Counted from the first letter of the stretch, positions 41,970 to 51,117 are shown. The stretch: DNA of 64,000 bases from Clostridiaceae bacterium OM02-2AC (GCA_003481775.1 QULU01000001.1:62436-126435), one strand, 5' to 3'. Numbers and translations are program-made. Notes: a model not told the origin generated them from the letters alone.

Positions 41970-43235
41970 ATGAGATACGGACTTATTGGTGAAAAGCTGG
42001 GACATAGCTTTTCAAAGGATATTCATGAAAGGATTGCGGATTACACCTTTGATCTGATTCCGCTGAGCAAAGAGGAATTCAAGACATTCATGGAGAAAAA
42101 GGAGTTTACTGCATTGAATGTAACCATCCCTTACAAAAAGGATGTCATCCCCTACCTGGATGAAATGGATGAGCATGCCAAGGCAATCGGTGCAGTCAAT
42201 ACGATCGTCAATGAGAATGGAAGGCTAAAGGGGTACAATACCGACTTCACCGGATTTCTATACATGGTGAAAAAGCACAATGTACACATGGAAGGAAAAA
42301 AGGTATTGATTATCGGAAACGGCGGAGCCAGTGCTGCCATTCAGGCAGTTGTGCAGCATGAGCAGGCAGGCAGTATGGTCATCGTCGATGTAGTCCCTGG
42401 AAATGGTGCTATCAGCTATGATGAAATGTTCTCCAGCCATCTGGATGCGGAAATCATCATCAACACCTCCCCGATTGGAATGTATCCGCGGATCGGCAAC
42501 GCACCGATCGATATCAGTATGTTTCATAAATGCGAGGCTGTCATGGATGTGATCTACAATCCGATTCTGACAAGATTGTGCTTCGAGGCGCAGGAAATGG
42601 ATATTAAGCGTGTAAACGGTCTGGAAATGCTGATAGCACAGGCTAAGCAGTCCGTGGAGTTCTTTCTGGATAAGAGCATCGATGATCAGATCATCGACGA
42701 TATCTATCAGGACATGCTGCGGGAGCGCTGCAATATCGTATTGATCGGAATGCCCTCTGCTGGCAAAACAACCATCGGTAAAATGCTGGAGGACCGTATG
42801 CAGAAGGAGTTCATCGACCTGGATGATGTCATTATCGAAAAGGCCGGAAAATCCATTCCGGAAATTTTCGAGGAAAGCGGAGAGGCAGGCTTTCGCGCCA
42901 TTGAAACCGAGGCGGCAATCGAGGTCAGCAAGCTCAACAATAAAATCATCGCTACCGGAGGCGGTACGATCAAGCATAAGGTAAATATGGATTACCTGCG
43001 GCAAAACGGAATTACGATTTTCATTGACCGCGATGTGGATAAGCTGATCAGCTCTGATCCGAACCGTCCGCTGTCCAAAAGCAGTGATGCCCTTGCGAAA
43101 ATGCATGCCGAGCGTCTGCCGCTGTACCAGAAATATGCAGCCTATGTTGCAGTAAACAATAGTGACATCGAATCAACTGTCACAGAAATCGTAGAAGCCT
43201 ATCACAGCATTTTGATTGATGCTGTCAGCGACTAG
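41970..43235 (+). CDS. aroE/aroK: Shikimate dehydrogenase-shikimate kinase fusion (AroE-AroK)
   Basis: One 421-residue chain holds two enzymes that act in sequence. Residues about 1-250 are AroE: GLIGEKLGHSFSKDIHE, catalytic Lys in NVTIPYKKDVIPYLD, Asp in YNTDFTGFLY and GNGGASAAIQAV. Residues about 255-421 are shikimate kinase: Walker A GMPSAGKTTIG, IDLDDVIIEKAGKSIPEIFEESGEAGFRAIE (in part: FEESGEAGFRAIETEA), ATGGGTIKHK and RPLSKS. It converts 3-dehydroshikimate to shikimate 3-phosphate for aromatic amino acid synthesis. GAGAGGAAGAG precedes the ATG, and the attenuator lies upstream. DAHP synthase follows 20 bases later. Confidence 0.95.
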   Translation: MRYGLIGEKLGHSFSKDIHERIADYTFDLIPLSKEEFKTFMEKKEFTALNVTIPYKKDVIPYLDEMDEHAKAIGAVNTIVNENGRLKGYNTDFTGFLYMVKKHNVHMEGKKVLIIGNGGASAAIQAVVQHEQAGSMVIVDVVPGNGAISYDEMFSSHLDAEIIINTSPIGMYPRIGNAPIDISMFHKCEAVMDVIYNPILTRLCFEAQEMDIKRVNGLEMLIAQAKQSVEFFLDKSIDDQIIDDIYQDMLRERCNIVLIGMPSAGKTTIGKMLEDRMQKEFIDLDDVIIEKAGKSIPEIFEESGEAGFRAIETEAAIEVSKLNNKIIATGGGTIKHKVNMDYLRQNGITIFIDRDVDKLISSDPNRPLSKSSDALAKMHAERLPLYQKYAAYVAVNNSDIESTVTEIVEAYHSILIDAVSD

Positions 43236-43254
43236 AAGAAAAGAGGAAGAAGCA

Positions 43255-44271
43255 ATGATTATCACATTAAAAAAAGATGCTCCCAAGACAGAGGTCGAAA
43301 AGCTGATTCATACATTTGAAAACAAAGGATTATCCGTTACCATGATCCAGGGAGATAATTATAATGTCTTCGGTCTGGTTGGTGATACCTCCAAAATCGA
43401 TGAAAAGCTGGTCAAGGCACATCCGTTTGTCGAAAATGTCACGCGAATCGCAGCTCCCTATAAAAAGGCAAACCGCCTGTTTCATCCGGCGGACACGATC
43501 GTGGATGTAGCCGGCATCAAGGTTGGCGGGAATGAGAAAATCGTCGTCATCGGCGGCCCCTGCTCCGTAGAGGGCGATACGCAGATTATGGATATTGCGA
43601 AGGAGGTAAAGGCTTGCGGCGGCGATATGCTGCGTGGTGGTGCGTATAAGCCGAGAACGAGTCCGTATGCATTTCAGGGCATGGGAAGTGAGGGTGTTGC
43701 CTGCATGGTGCATGCCAGAGAAACCTATGGACTTCCAATCGTCAGTGAGCTGATGAGTGCGGATAAAATCGATGAATTCGTCGAGCACGTGGATCTGATT
43801 CAGATCGGTGCCAGAAACATGCAGAACTTCGATCTGTTAAAGGCGGTCGGGCGCATCAACAAGCCGGTGCTGTTAAAGCGCGGACTTGCCAATACGATTG
43901 AGGAATGGATCATGGCTGCTGAATATATCATGTCTGAGGGTAATGAAAACGTGATCTTCTGTGAGCGTGGTATCCGTACCTTTGAAACCTATACACGAAA
44001 TACGCTGGATCTCAGTGTAGTACCGATTATCAAGGAGAAAACGCATCTGCCGATCATCATTGATCCAAGTCATGCAACCGGTGACTGGAGACTGGTGGAA
44101 TCGGCTTCCCTGGCAGCGATCGCCGCAGGTGCAGACGGTCTGATTATCGAGGTGCACAATGATCCGGAAAATGCATGGAGCGATGGTGCACAGTCATTGA
44201 AGCCGGAGCGCTTCGGTGAGGTGATTCGCAAGGGAAGAAAAATTGCCGAGGTGATCGGACGCAGCATGTAG
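43255..44271 (+). CDS. aroF: 3-deoxy-7-phosphoheptulonate (DAHP) synthase
   Basis: DAHP synthase joins phosphoenolpyruvate and erythrose 4-phosphate, the entry to the shikimate pathway. The 338-residue protein has the N-terminal ferredoxin-like regulatory domain (about 1-70) seen in Thermotoga-type enzymes, which binds Tyr/Phe in characterised cases. The barrel then shows VVIGGPCSVEG, LRGGAYKPRTSPYAFQGMG, VLLKRGLANTIEEW, CERGIRTFE and IIDPSHATG. I start at ATG 43255 with GAGGAAGAAG upstream; the frame extends back into aroEK. Feedback by the domain and transcription attenuation by the leader would give two levels of control. Confidence 0.95.
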   Translation: MIITLKKDAPKTEVEKLIHTFENKGLSVTMIQGDNYNVFGLVGDTSKIDEKLVKAHPFVENVTRIAAPYKKANRLFHPADTIVDVAGIKVGGNEKIVVIGGPCSVEGDTQIMDIAKEVKACGGDMLRGGAYKPRTSPYAFQGMGSEGVACMVHARETYGLPIVSELMSADKIDEFVEHVDLIQIGARNMQNFDLLKAVGRINKPVLLKRGLANTIEEWIMAAEYIMSEGNENVIFCERGIRTFETYTRNTLDLSVVPIIKEKTHLPIIIDPSHATGDWRLVESASLAAIAAGADGLIIEVHNDPENAWSDGAQSLKPERFGEVIRKGRKIAEVIGRSM

Positions 44272-44320
44272 GCGTTATTACCTCCTGTATACATGCAGTT
44301 GTAAACGCAGGAAAGAAACG

Positions 44321-44363
44321 TAAAAGAATCCCACCCCAAAATGGAAAAGGGATTCTTTTTTTC
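44321..44363 (+). terminator. Terminator of the aroE-aroK/aroF operon
   Basis: AAAAGAATCCC and GGGATTCTTTT form an 11-bp stem around a 16-base loop, followed by TTT. The convergent pyruvate-kinase-like gene ends just beyond, and the A-rich arm may let the hairpin serve it too. Confidence 0.88.
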
Positions 44364-44371
44364 ATGATTGC

Positions 44372-45367
44372 TTACAGCACTTCTTCCCTGCAGACCAATG
44401 CAGATTTTGCCGTTTCGCTAAAATATTTCATAGCCTCCTGTGGATACCTGCCGGCTGCCGTTTCACCGGTCAGCATAATACTGGAGGCCCCATGGTAAAC
44501 CGCATAAAAGATATCACTAACCTCAGCTCTTGTAGGTACTGGATGCTCCATCATGGAATCCAGCATCTGGGTTACCACCATATACGGCATGGAATGTGCC
44601 CTGCATATATCCTGTATCCGCTTCTGTACAGCGGGCAGTTCCCATAAGGGCATCGCATTGCCGAGATCTCCTCTGGCAATCACAATCTGATCGCAGTATG
44701 GAAAAAGCTCCTCCAGACGCGCTACCCCCTCCATGTTTTCAATTTTTGCATAGACCTGCAAATCCGGATTCCCGATGCTTTGCAGAGTTTCCCTAACCGT
44801 AATCAGATCCTGTGCATTTCTTACAAAGGGCTGCATGATTCCGGTAACGCCATACTGCCTGGCAGCCTTCAGATTGCGGATATCGCTTTCCGTAAGTGTC
44901 GGCAATTCAATGTGACCGTTCACCAGAGCCAGACTTTTCCCCGATTTCAACACACCTCCATGCAGAACAGTACACAGCAAAGCATCTTCCCTGACCTGTT
45001 CCACCTCCAAAAGAATACGACCGTCATCCAGCAGAAGCTGTTGCTGTACAGCTGTATGCGCCAGCAGCTCAACAGGAATCGGAATTTCCTTTCCCAGTTC
45101 GACAGTCTGCTGTTCTTTCAACAAGACTGGCTCCTTCAGCCTTCCAATCCGCAGCTCCGGGCCCTTCATATCAATGAGCAGCTTAGCCTGTACGCCTGCC
45201 TGCTCCTGTGCTTTGTGGAATGCGTACAACCATTCTTCGCAATCTGTCAAATCCACATGGGAAAGATTCAAGCGCACACCATTCATTCCCATACAAAGCA
45301 TTTCATACAGGGCATCCTGTGTATGCAGGGATGGCCCGAGCGTTCCATAAATATCCAATGATTTCAT
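44372..45367 (-). CDS. Pyruvate kinase-like protein lacking the C-terminal domain
   Basis: The 331-residue protein aligns with the barrel of pyruvate kinase and stops where the allosteric C-terminal domain (about 130 or more residues) would start. Visible active-site features: GMNGVRLNLSHV (Arg, Asn and Ser of the ATP/K+ site), LLIDMKGPELRIG, the catalytic Lys in YAKIENMEGV, IARGDLGNAMP, VTQMLDSM and MLTGETAAGRYPQEAM. The N-terminal KI-CTIGP motif is altered to DIYGTLGP. Catalysis looks possible, but usual regulation would be absent. It is a single gene with its own extended -10 promoter (TATAAT at 45391-45396). Confidence 0.85.
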   Translation of the reverse strand: MKSLDIYGTLGPSLHTQDALYEMLCMGMNGVRLNLSHVDLTDCEEWLYAFHKAQEQAGVQAKLLIDMKGPELRIGRLKEPVLLKEQQTVELGKEIPIPVELLAHTAVQQQLLLDDGRILLEVEQVREDALLCTVLHGGVLKSGKSLALVNGHIELPTLTESDIRNLKAARQYGVTGIMQPFVRNAQDLITVRETLQSIGNPDLQVYAKIENMEGVARLEELFPYCDQIVIARGDLGNAMPLWELPAVQKRIQDICRAHSMPYMVVTQMLDSMMEHPVPTRAEVSDIFYAVYHGASSIMLTGETAAGRYPQEAMKYFSETAKSALVCREEVL

Positions 45368-45390
45368 TATCCTGTACCTCGTTTTTTTTT

Positions 45391-45399
45391 ATTATAGCA
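45391..45399 (-). promoter_or_regulatory. Extended -10 promoter of the pyruvate kinase-like gene
   Basis: The minus strand reads TGCTATAAT about 24 bases before the start codon. The -35 region (CCTTGT at 17 bases) is weak. Confidence 0.5.
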
Positions 45400-45429
45400 G
45401 ATACGACGTGTTACAAGGATATTTTATTT

Positions 45430-46140
45430 CTTTTTTTCTTGTCATCTTCTACTTCCCACAGAATCGTAGAGAAAATAAAAATAGTGGTATCCAGAAAATC
45501 CATCTGTAAACAATAGATCATCGTTTCGCATACGTACCAAGAGAAAAGATGTAGACATGAGAAATACCTGGTAATATTTTTAGCGTTATATAGAAAGATA
45601 TCTGATGAAGCACCCATTATGTGATGTTTTCTTTTTCAGCAATCGCTAGCTAAATCGAGCCATGAATTTTAGAGACAGAATTTACACCAAGGCAGCTGGA
45701 AAAGCAGACAATTTCTATATGAGAACCGTCTGCTTTTCATCATTACATTCACACAAAGCTAGAGAGAAACAAGGCGCTGCTTTTCATAAAGCAATGGCTT
45801 TATGAATTTTCAGCTGTCTTCCCTGCCTCTACTTATTATGAAATTCTAATACTTGTTTAATTCTCCGCATGACACACTATTTTCTACAGTACCCACTTCC
45901 TGTCCATTTCCTGTCACAGCCAACCTATCGCTCTTCCAATATATTTTATTTTATCCTGATAGAAAATACCTTCAGGCAGTGCAAATGGCAAGGATACATC
46001 GGAATGAACAGCTGGAGGAGCTTCCTGAGGGGCAGAGCATCCGGTAAGAAAAGCATTGCGTCCAGAATCCATCCATATCTCAATTTCATACCGCCATACA
46101 GAAAGCCTTATGTATGCGCATCCGCTTCATTCCCATGGGA
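45430..46140. other. Long gene-free region with hairpins
   Basis: Over 700 bases hold no ORF with a ribosome-binding site or known pattern on either strand. Two strong inverted repeats are visible: AAAAGCAGAC/GTCTGCTTTT (45700-45737) and TTCATAAAGC/GCTTTATGAA (45783-45806), both with short T-rich ends. They may terminate transcripts from Nif3 or mark a small RNA or decayed gene. Confidence 0.5.
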
Positions 46141-46144
46141 TATC

Positions 46145-46918
46145 TCACACAATCGTAAACGGATGACACAGCGGTGCAGCTACGATTTTAACACCCTTCA
46201 GCTTTTCGGACAGAAATGCCGCCATATCCTGAATAAAGATATGTTCAATACCATAATGTCCGGCATCAATCACAGCAAGGCCCTGTGCTACCGCATCAAG
46301 TCCGGTATGATGGGAAATATCTCCGGTAATCAATACATCGCACTGCTTGTGAAGCGCATACGGAATCATACTGTTTCCAGCACCCGGAGAAATCGCGATT
46401 CGCTGCACCTGCCTGCTTATATCACCATAAACCTGCACACCCTGCAGCTCAAAGGTATGCTTGAGCTGTTCGCAGAGCTCAAAAAGCGAAATCGCGGTAT
46501 TCAGGCTTCCATACTGCCCGATTCCCTTTCCATCCTCACTGGTGACTTCCAGCACCCTTGTGTTTTCTAGATGCAGAAAACGTGCAGAAAGCTCTCCCAT
46601 GCAGGCAACATCATAATTGGTATGCATGGCATAGCAGCACATGTCGGCTTGTATCAGCTTTAAAATCCTTCTGCCGATGAAATCCTGATCGTGAATCTGC
46701 TTGATTCCGTTAAATAATAATGGATGGTGGGTAATCAGCAAATCCGCGTTTTCAGCCGCAGCAGCTGCAATCACTTCATCCGTGGCATCTAGTGCAATAT
46801 AAATCGTTGTTACGTTCTTATCAAAGAAGCCTGTCTGAAGCCCGCAATTATCCCAGTCCAGCGCATAGGCTTTCGGACAGCGATCCTCGATGATATTCAA
46901 TATTTCAGCACAGCGCAT
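46145..46918 (-). CDS. Nif3-like dinuclear metal centre protein
   Basis: The 257-residue protein matches the Nif3/YqfO/GTP cyclohydrolase-I-type-2 family. It has WDNCGLQTGF near the start, metal-binding His in LLITHHPLLFNG (about residue 61-72), CYAMHTNYDVACMG, and C-terminal GDISHHTGLDAVAQG plus IDAGHYGIEHIF. It lacks the inserted PII-like domain of longer members. The biochemical role remains unclear in the family. I use ATG 46918 with GGGAGG 8 bases upstream. It follows the M42 peptidase gene by 17 bases, so they are co-transcribed. In many Firmicutes it neighbours rpoD and trmK, not seen here. Confidence 0.9.
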   Translation of the reverse strand: MRCAEILNIIEDRCPKAYALDWDNCGLQTGFFDKNVTTIYIALDATDEVIAAAAAENADLLITHHPLLFNGIKQIHDQDFIGRRILKLIQADMCCYAMHTNYDVACMGELSARFLHLENTRVLEVTSEDGKGIGQYGSLNTAISLFELCEQLKHTFELQGVQVYGDISRQVQRIAISPGAGNSMIPYALHKQCDVLITGDISHHTGLDAVAQGLAVIDAGHYGIEHIFIQDMAAFLSEKLKGVKIVAAPLCHPFTIV

Positions 46919-46935
46919 ATGCATACCTCCCAATA

Positions 46936-47976
46936 TTACTGAAACGGATCAAATGAAAAGCTGTCATCAAAGCGAACAAGAAATTCGCTGATCAGTTCAA
47001 TGATCGTTTCCAAATCCTGATAGCTTGCAGTTTCAATGGAGGAGTGCATATAGCGCAACGGGATGGAAATAAGGGCAACCGGTACGCCGCCGTTTGTAAA
47101 ATGGACCACATCGCCATCCGTTCCGGCCTTTCCGGCAAACACCTCCCACTGTACATCCAGCTGACATTCCTCGGCAATCGCAGCGAGCGCCGCATTCAAA
47201 GGCTTGTTGATCATGCTGTTGGAGCATAGCACAGCCCCTTGGCCAAGCTTTACCGTTCCACTCGCATCACCAGTAACGCCCGGATAATCACTCGCAAAGG
47301 TAACATCCACAATCAATGCACAGCTTGGCTTCACACGGGTTGCGACATGATACGCCCCTCGCATGGTCGTTTCCTCACCACAGGTTGTCGCCGCATACAT
47401 ACCGCAGGCCGCCTGCTTCTGCTTGGCTTTCTTCAATGCCTCCAGAATGATAAAAGCACCGATACGATCATCCAATGCACGTCCGGCAAACTTCCCCTGT
47501 GCAAGCTCAGTAACATCACTTGCAGCACATACCGGATCACCGATGGAAACATAGCGCTCGCACTCGGCCTTGCTGTCAAAGCCCAGATCGATAAACAAAT
47601 CATCCGCCTTTACTTGTTCCTTATTTTCCAGTGTACTGTTTGTCACAACGACGCCGGGCAGGATTTGAGAAGCGCAGACAACCTGTACATGTGTACCCAG
47701 ATATAAAACCGGATGGATACCGCCTGCCTTTGTTACCTTCAGCATCCCATCCTCGCAAATTCGCGTGACCAGAAAGCCGATTTCATCGATATGCCCGCAA
47801 AGCAGAACCTTCGCATCTGCATGCGGATTCACAACGCTGATCACATCACCAGTCGCATCCGTCAGAATTTCATCCGCCACCGATTCCATATGTTGAATCA
47901 CCTTTTTCTGTAATGCAATTTCATGACCGCTGACACTTGGTGTCCTCAGCATATCATACAAAAATTCCTTATCCAT
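46936..47976 (-). CDS. M42 family aminopeptidase
   Basis: The 346-residue metallopeptidase resembles glutamyl aminopeptidase/endoglucanase-like M42 enzymes: GHIDEIGFLVTRI (metal His), FAGRALDDRIGAFIILEAL (bridging Asp), TTCGEETTMRGAYH (catalytic and metal Glu), IVDVTFASDYPG, and GGVPVALISIPLRYMHSS with the last metal His. The start is between ATG 47976 and ATG 47985; AAGGAG sits 2 bases before the latter and 11 before the former, and family alignment favours 47976. It overlaps the DUF2809 gene and precedes nif3. Confidence 0.92.
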   Translation of the reverse strand: MDKEFLYDMLRTPSVSGHEIALQKKVIQHMESVADEILTDATGDVISVVNPHADAKVLLCGHIDEIGFLVTRICEDGMLKVTKAGGIHPVLYLGTHVQVVCASQILPGVVVTNSTLENKEQVKADDLFIDLGFDSKAECERYVSIGDPVCAASDVTELAQGKFAGRALDDRIGAFIILEALKKAKQKQAACGMYAATTCGEETTMRGAYHVATRVKPSCALIVDVTFASDYPGVTGDASGTVKLGQGAVLCSNSMINKPLNAALAAIAEECQLDVQWEVFAGKAGTDGDVVHFTNGGVPVALISIPLRYMHSSIETASYQDLETIIELISEFLVRFDDSFSFDPFQ

Positions 47977-48373
47977 AAATATCATGTCTCCTTTTTAACG
48001 TAATCGCATCCAGTGTGCACGCCAATACACAGCCTATGCTGTAGCATACCAAATCACTCCATACAAAGCCCTGTCCCAGCAGATAGCGCAGCGGTGTCGC
48101 ACGCAGTGTATTGAGCCAGTCATAGTCCAGCAGCTGTGAGCATTCAATCAGATAAGAAAACAGCAGCGTAGCGATGAATAGCGTTTTCGCTCTGGCATGG
48201 GGAAACAAAAGGGCGAAGATTCCATACATCATCATCGACCACAGCGTGTCTCCTCCATATTCCCGAAACCAGTTGGGCAAGGAATATGTACTTCTGGACA
48301 ACAGTCCTGCCGCTATTACCACCCCTACAAAACCAGCCAGCAGCCAGCGGTTTCTTCTGTTCTGTTTTCTCAT
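47969..48373 (-). CDS. DUF2809 membrane protein
   Basis: The 134-residue protein has four membrane segments. It matches the DUF2809 pattern: SRSTYSLPNWFREYGGDTLWSMMMYGIFALLFP near the start (in part: YGGDTLWSMMMYGIFAL), ECSQLLDYDWLNTLRATPL, and LLGQGFVWSDLVCYSIG. Function is unknown; members resemble VanZ-like proteins. GGAGGCCTAT precedes the ATG. Its end overlaps the peptidase start, so DUF2809-M42-Nif3 form one operon after the DegV terminator. Confidence 0.8.
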   Translation of the reverse strand: MRKQNRRNRWLLAGFVGVVIAAGLLSRSTYSLPNWFREYGGDTLWSMMMYGIFALLFPHARAKTLFIATLLFSYLIECSQLLDYDWLNTLRATPLRYLLGQGFVWSDLVCYSIGCVLACTLDAITLKRRHDIYG

Positions 48374-48389
48374 ATAGGCCTCCTATACA

Positions 48390-48414
48390 AAAATAGAGTG
48401 TTCCCACTCTATTT
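48390..48414 (-). terminator. Terminator of the DegV gene
   Basis: On the minus strand AATAGAGTG and CACTCTATT pair over a short loop, followed by TTTG. It includes the DegV stop codon. Confidence 0.82.
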
Positions 48415-49242
48415 GCGAATATACTGAACTGCGATACACTGCGGTCCCCCCTGTGTGATAAAGGCCGGTGATAGCTTTAACAGCTCCAGCTCCGTATCCG
48501 GGAACGCATTTTTCAATCGGTCTATAAAGAAGCGCGCATCCGCTAACGCATCTGCATGAGATACAGATATACGATAGGCCGCATCCACCCCATGCTCACG
48601 GAAGTAGCTGATAATGGAATCCGCTGCCTTGGACAGCGTACGTGTAATCGTAAATTTATCCAGACGGCTTCCATCCTCCACCGCATGCATGACCGGCTTC
48701 AGCTTCAACAGCCCGCCGATACTCGCTGCTGCTGGCTTTAAACGCCCGCCGCGCTTTAAGAAGCTGAAATCCTGCGGAATCAGAAAGGAATGCTCGTGTG
48801 CCATGCTTTCCTTTAAGGCTGCGACAATATCCGCTGCCTTTTTTCCTTCATCGCGAAGCTTCACCGCCTTTTCTACCAGGTAGCGGTGCGGTCCGCACAG
48901 CGTCTGTGAATTCAATACCGTTATGCGATCTGCATTGGGCGCCTGTTCCTTCGCCATCAGCGCTGTCTGATACGTACCGGACAGACCATCTGCCATACAG
49001 ATGTTGAGGATTTCCGCATCATCATGCTCCTCATAGGCAGCCAGCACATCGCCAATCGGCGGCTGTGAGGTTGTCGGAATACCTCCTGAACGAACCTTTT
49101 CCAAAAAGGATGACGTGTCAAAGCATAAATCCCGGTAATGCTCATCCTGGATACTGACGCAGAGAGGAATCACATAAACATCCATGTCATTTCCTTCCGC
49201 AACCGTAAAGAGTGCAGATGTGTCTGTAATGATATGTACCAT
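48409..49242 (-). CDS. DegV family fatty acid-binding protein
   Basis: The 277-residue protein fits DegV: IITDTSALF at the start, VRSGGIPTTSQPPIGDVLAAYE, ICMADGLSGTYQTALMAKE, and the late SFLKRGGRLKPAAASIGGLLKLKP. DegV/FakB proteins hold a fatty acid and present it to FakA for phosphorylation, feeding exogenous fatty acids into lipids. Whether this one is a FakB partner is not clear from sequence. Single gene, weak ribosome-binding site AAAAGGAA. Confidence 0.92.
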   Translation of the reverse strand: MVHIITDTSALFTVAEGNDMDVYVIPLCVSIQDEHYRDLCFDTSSFLEKVRSGGIPTTSQPPIGDVLAAYEEHDDAEILNICMADGLSGTYQTALMAKEQAPNADRITVLNSQTLCGPHRYLVEKAVKLRDEGKKAADIVAALKESMAHEHSFLIPQDFSFLKRGGRLKPAAASIGGLLKLKPVMHAVEDGSRLDKFTITRTLSKAADSIISYFREHGVDAAYRISVSHADALADARFFIDRLKNAFPDTELELLKLSPAFITQGGPQCIAVQYIRK

Positions 49243-49259
49243 AATATTTTTTCCTTTTC

Positions 49260-49943
49260 CTAGTTGACCATTTCCATGCGCGTTTTATAATCCGGCATGT
49301 AGTTCTCTATAATATTGTAGAACGCCTTGGAGTGATTCGGCTGAATGAAATGAACAAACTCATGCAGCACCACATATTCGATGAACTCGAACGGATAATG
49401 AATCAGCTTCCGGTTCAGTGTGATCGAGTTCTTGGCCGGTGTACAGCTTCCCCATCTGCTTTTCATATCCCGAATTTTTACGTCCGGAAATTCCAGATGG
49501 TAATCGCTCAAGGAGCGAAATGTCAGTGTGGCGATGTCCAGAAACACATCCTTGCACAGCTTATCGAGAAACTGCCGGATGACCTTTTCCGGGTCTGCCT
49601 GCTCTTTGCATTGTACATACAAAGTGTCCTTGTCATAGCTTACGTGATTGTACTTCCCTGTCGTCTTGCGGATTTTCAGAGAATTGCCAAACAATACGAT
49701 ATGCTTGTCGTCGATCATGGATTTCTGACTTCTCTCCTGCATGGATTTCTGATGCTTCACAATCCAGGAAACCTTGCTGGAAACAAAATCGTCGATTTTA
49801 TCCATAGGCACAAACGGATTCGCACTGACCACGACCTCTCCCTTGGAAGAGATCCTCATGTTGATATTTTTTACCTGTTTTGTAACCAGTGTATAGGTAA
49901 TCGGATATTTTCTACACTGAACAACCTTTTTATTTACATCCAT
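49260..49943 (-). CDS. YgjP/DUF45 family metal-dependent hydrolase
   Basis: The 227-residue protein matches the YgjP-like family: central MKSRWGSCTPAKNSITLNRKL, then the zinc motif VLHEFVHFIQPNHSKAFY (about residues 188-205) with two His and Glu of HExxH and a third His. The N-terminal part is a beta-rich domain (NINMRISSKGEVVVSANPF). The substrate is unknown; relatives are often near type I restriction or DNA repair genes, but not here. It starts 16 bases upstream of DegV on the same strand. Confidence 0.9.
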   Translation of the reverse strand: MDVNKKVVQCRKYPITYTLVTKQVKNINMRISSKGEVVVSANPFVPMDKIDDFVSSKVSWIVKHQKSMQERSQKSMIDDKHIVLFGNSLKIRKTTGKYNHVSYDKDTLYVQCKEQADPEKVIRQFLDKLCKDVFLDIATLTFRSLSDYHLEFPDVKIRDMKSRWGSCTPAKNSITLNRKLIHYPFEFIEYVVLHEFVHFIQPNHSKAFYNIIENYMPDYKTRMEMVN

Positions 49944-50127
49944 TTAACTACTACCCCAATCTCTAGTGCGCATCTAATTATCTCATACTTGATTAAAAAA
50001 ATAAACAGTTTTTTGGTAAGGAATTCTGGAATTTTTTACAATGGCGGAAAGTGCAGGAAATGAGCAGATTTTCCATTTGTTTTTTACGGTCTGTGTTATT
50101 CTGTGTTACAATACCTACGGTGATATT

Positions 50128-51072
50128 ATGAGCTATAACAATCCGTTTCCATACAGTGATGACAACAAGCGTTATCATACCTGGAATTATTACCTGAAGC
50201 ACCGCTTTCACAGCAAGGTGTTCAAGGTTCCTCTGAATGCGAATTTTTCCTGTCCCAACCGGGATGGCACCTGCGGCGTCGGTGGCTGCACCTTTTGCAG
50301 TGCCCTTGGCAGCGGTGATTATGCGGGAGATATCCATGACAATCTGTTTCGGCAGTTTGATCAGGGAATGCAGATGATGCAGAAGAAATGGCCGACGGGA
50401 ATCCCGATGGCATATTTTCAGGCATATACCAATACCTATGCCCCGCTTCCCGTGCTAAAGTCTACCTTTGCCCCCTTTGCACAGCGCGATGATATCGCAG
50501 CGATCAGTATCGCCACACGTGCCGATTGTCTGGAGGATGATAAAATTGCCTATCTGCAATCCCTGTGTGCTGATAAGGAAATCTGGGTGGAGCTTGGATT
50601 ACAGAGCATTCACGATGCTAGCGCACAGCGCATCAACCGCGGACATACTTATGCACAGTTTTTGGATTGTGTCGAGCGGCTGTCGCATACCGATTTGAAA
50701 ATCGCTGTACACCTGATGAATTCACTGCCTGGCGAAAACAAACAGCAGATGCTGGAAACCGCGGCTGCAGTGGCAAAGCTTCCCGTGCATGCTGTAAAGA
50801 TACATATGCTGCATATCATGGAGGGCACACGCATGGCTCAGGAATACAGACAAGCCCCGTTTGCGATGCTGAGCAGAGAGGAATATATCGACATTGTCAT
50901 TCGCCAGCTGGAGCTGCTTCCACAAGAAATGATCATCCAGCGGCTGACGGGAGATGGCGTGAAGGAAGCGCTGATCACCCCGCTTTGGACACTGAAAAAG
51001 GTAACGATTCTCAATGACATCGATAAGGAAATGAAGCAGCGCAATACCTGGCAGGGAAAGTACAATACGTAA
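50128..51072 (+). CDS. Radical SAM protein, TIGR01212/YhcC family
   Basis: The 314-residue protein has the radical SAM Cys set in NANFSCPNRDGTCGVGGCTFCS (in part: CPNRDGTCGVGGCTFCS; about residues 33-52) with family residues ISIATRADCLEDDKIAYL, VELGLQSIHDASAQRINRGH and VHLMNSLPGENKQQMLET. The family is widespread with no settled function. I place the start at ATG 50128, after a TTTACG/TACAAT promoter at about 50088-50117; an open frame reaches 50041 but covers that promoter. GGTGAT precedes the ATG. The C26 hydrolase gene follows 45 bases later. Confidence 0.88.
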   Translation: MSYNNPFPYSDDNKRYHTWNYYLKHRFHSKVFKVPLNANFSCPNRDGTCGVGGCTFCSALGSGDYAGDIHDNLFRQFDQGMQMMQKKWPTGIPMAYFQAYTNTYAPLPVLKSTFAPFAQRDDIAAISIATRADCLEDDKIAYLQSLCADKEIWVELGLQSIHDASAQRINRGHTYAQFLDCVERLSHTDLKIAVHLMNSLPGENKQQMLETAAAVAKLPVHAVKIHMLHIMEGTRMAQEYRQAPFAMLSREEYIDIVIRQLELLPQEMIIQRLTGDGVKEALITPLWTLKKVTILNDIDKEMKQRNTWQGKYNT

Positions 51073-51117
51073 CCTTCCCTTTTTTTTCGCATAGAATAGT
51101 GCAAGAGGTGACGATCA

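Noticed and set aside
43216..43254. Upstream start of DAHP synthase inside aroE-aroK
   Set aside because: No ribosome-binding site there; ATG 43255 has GAGGAAGAAG and fits the family.
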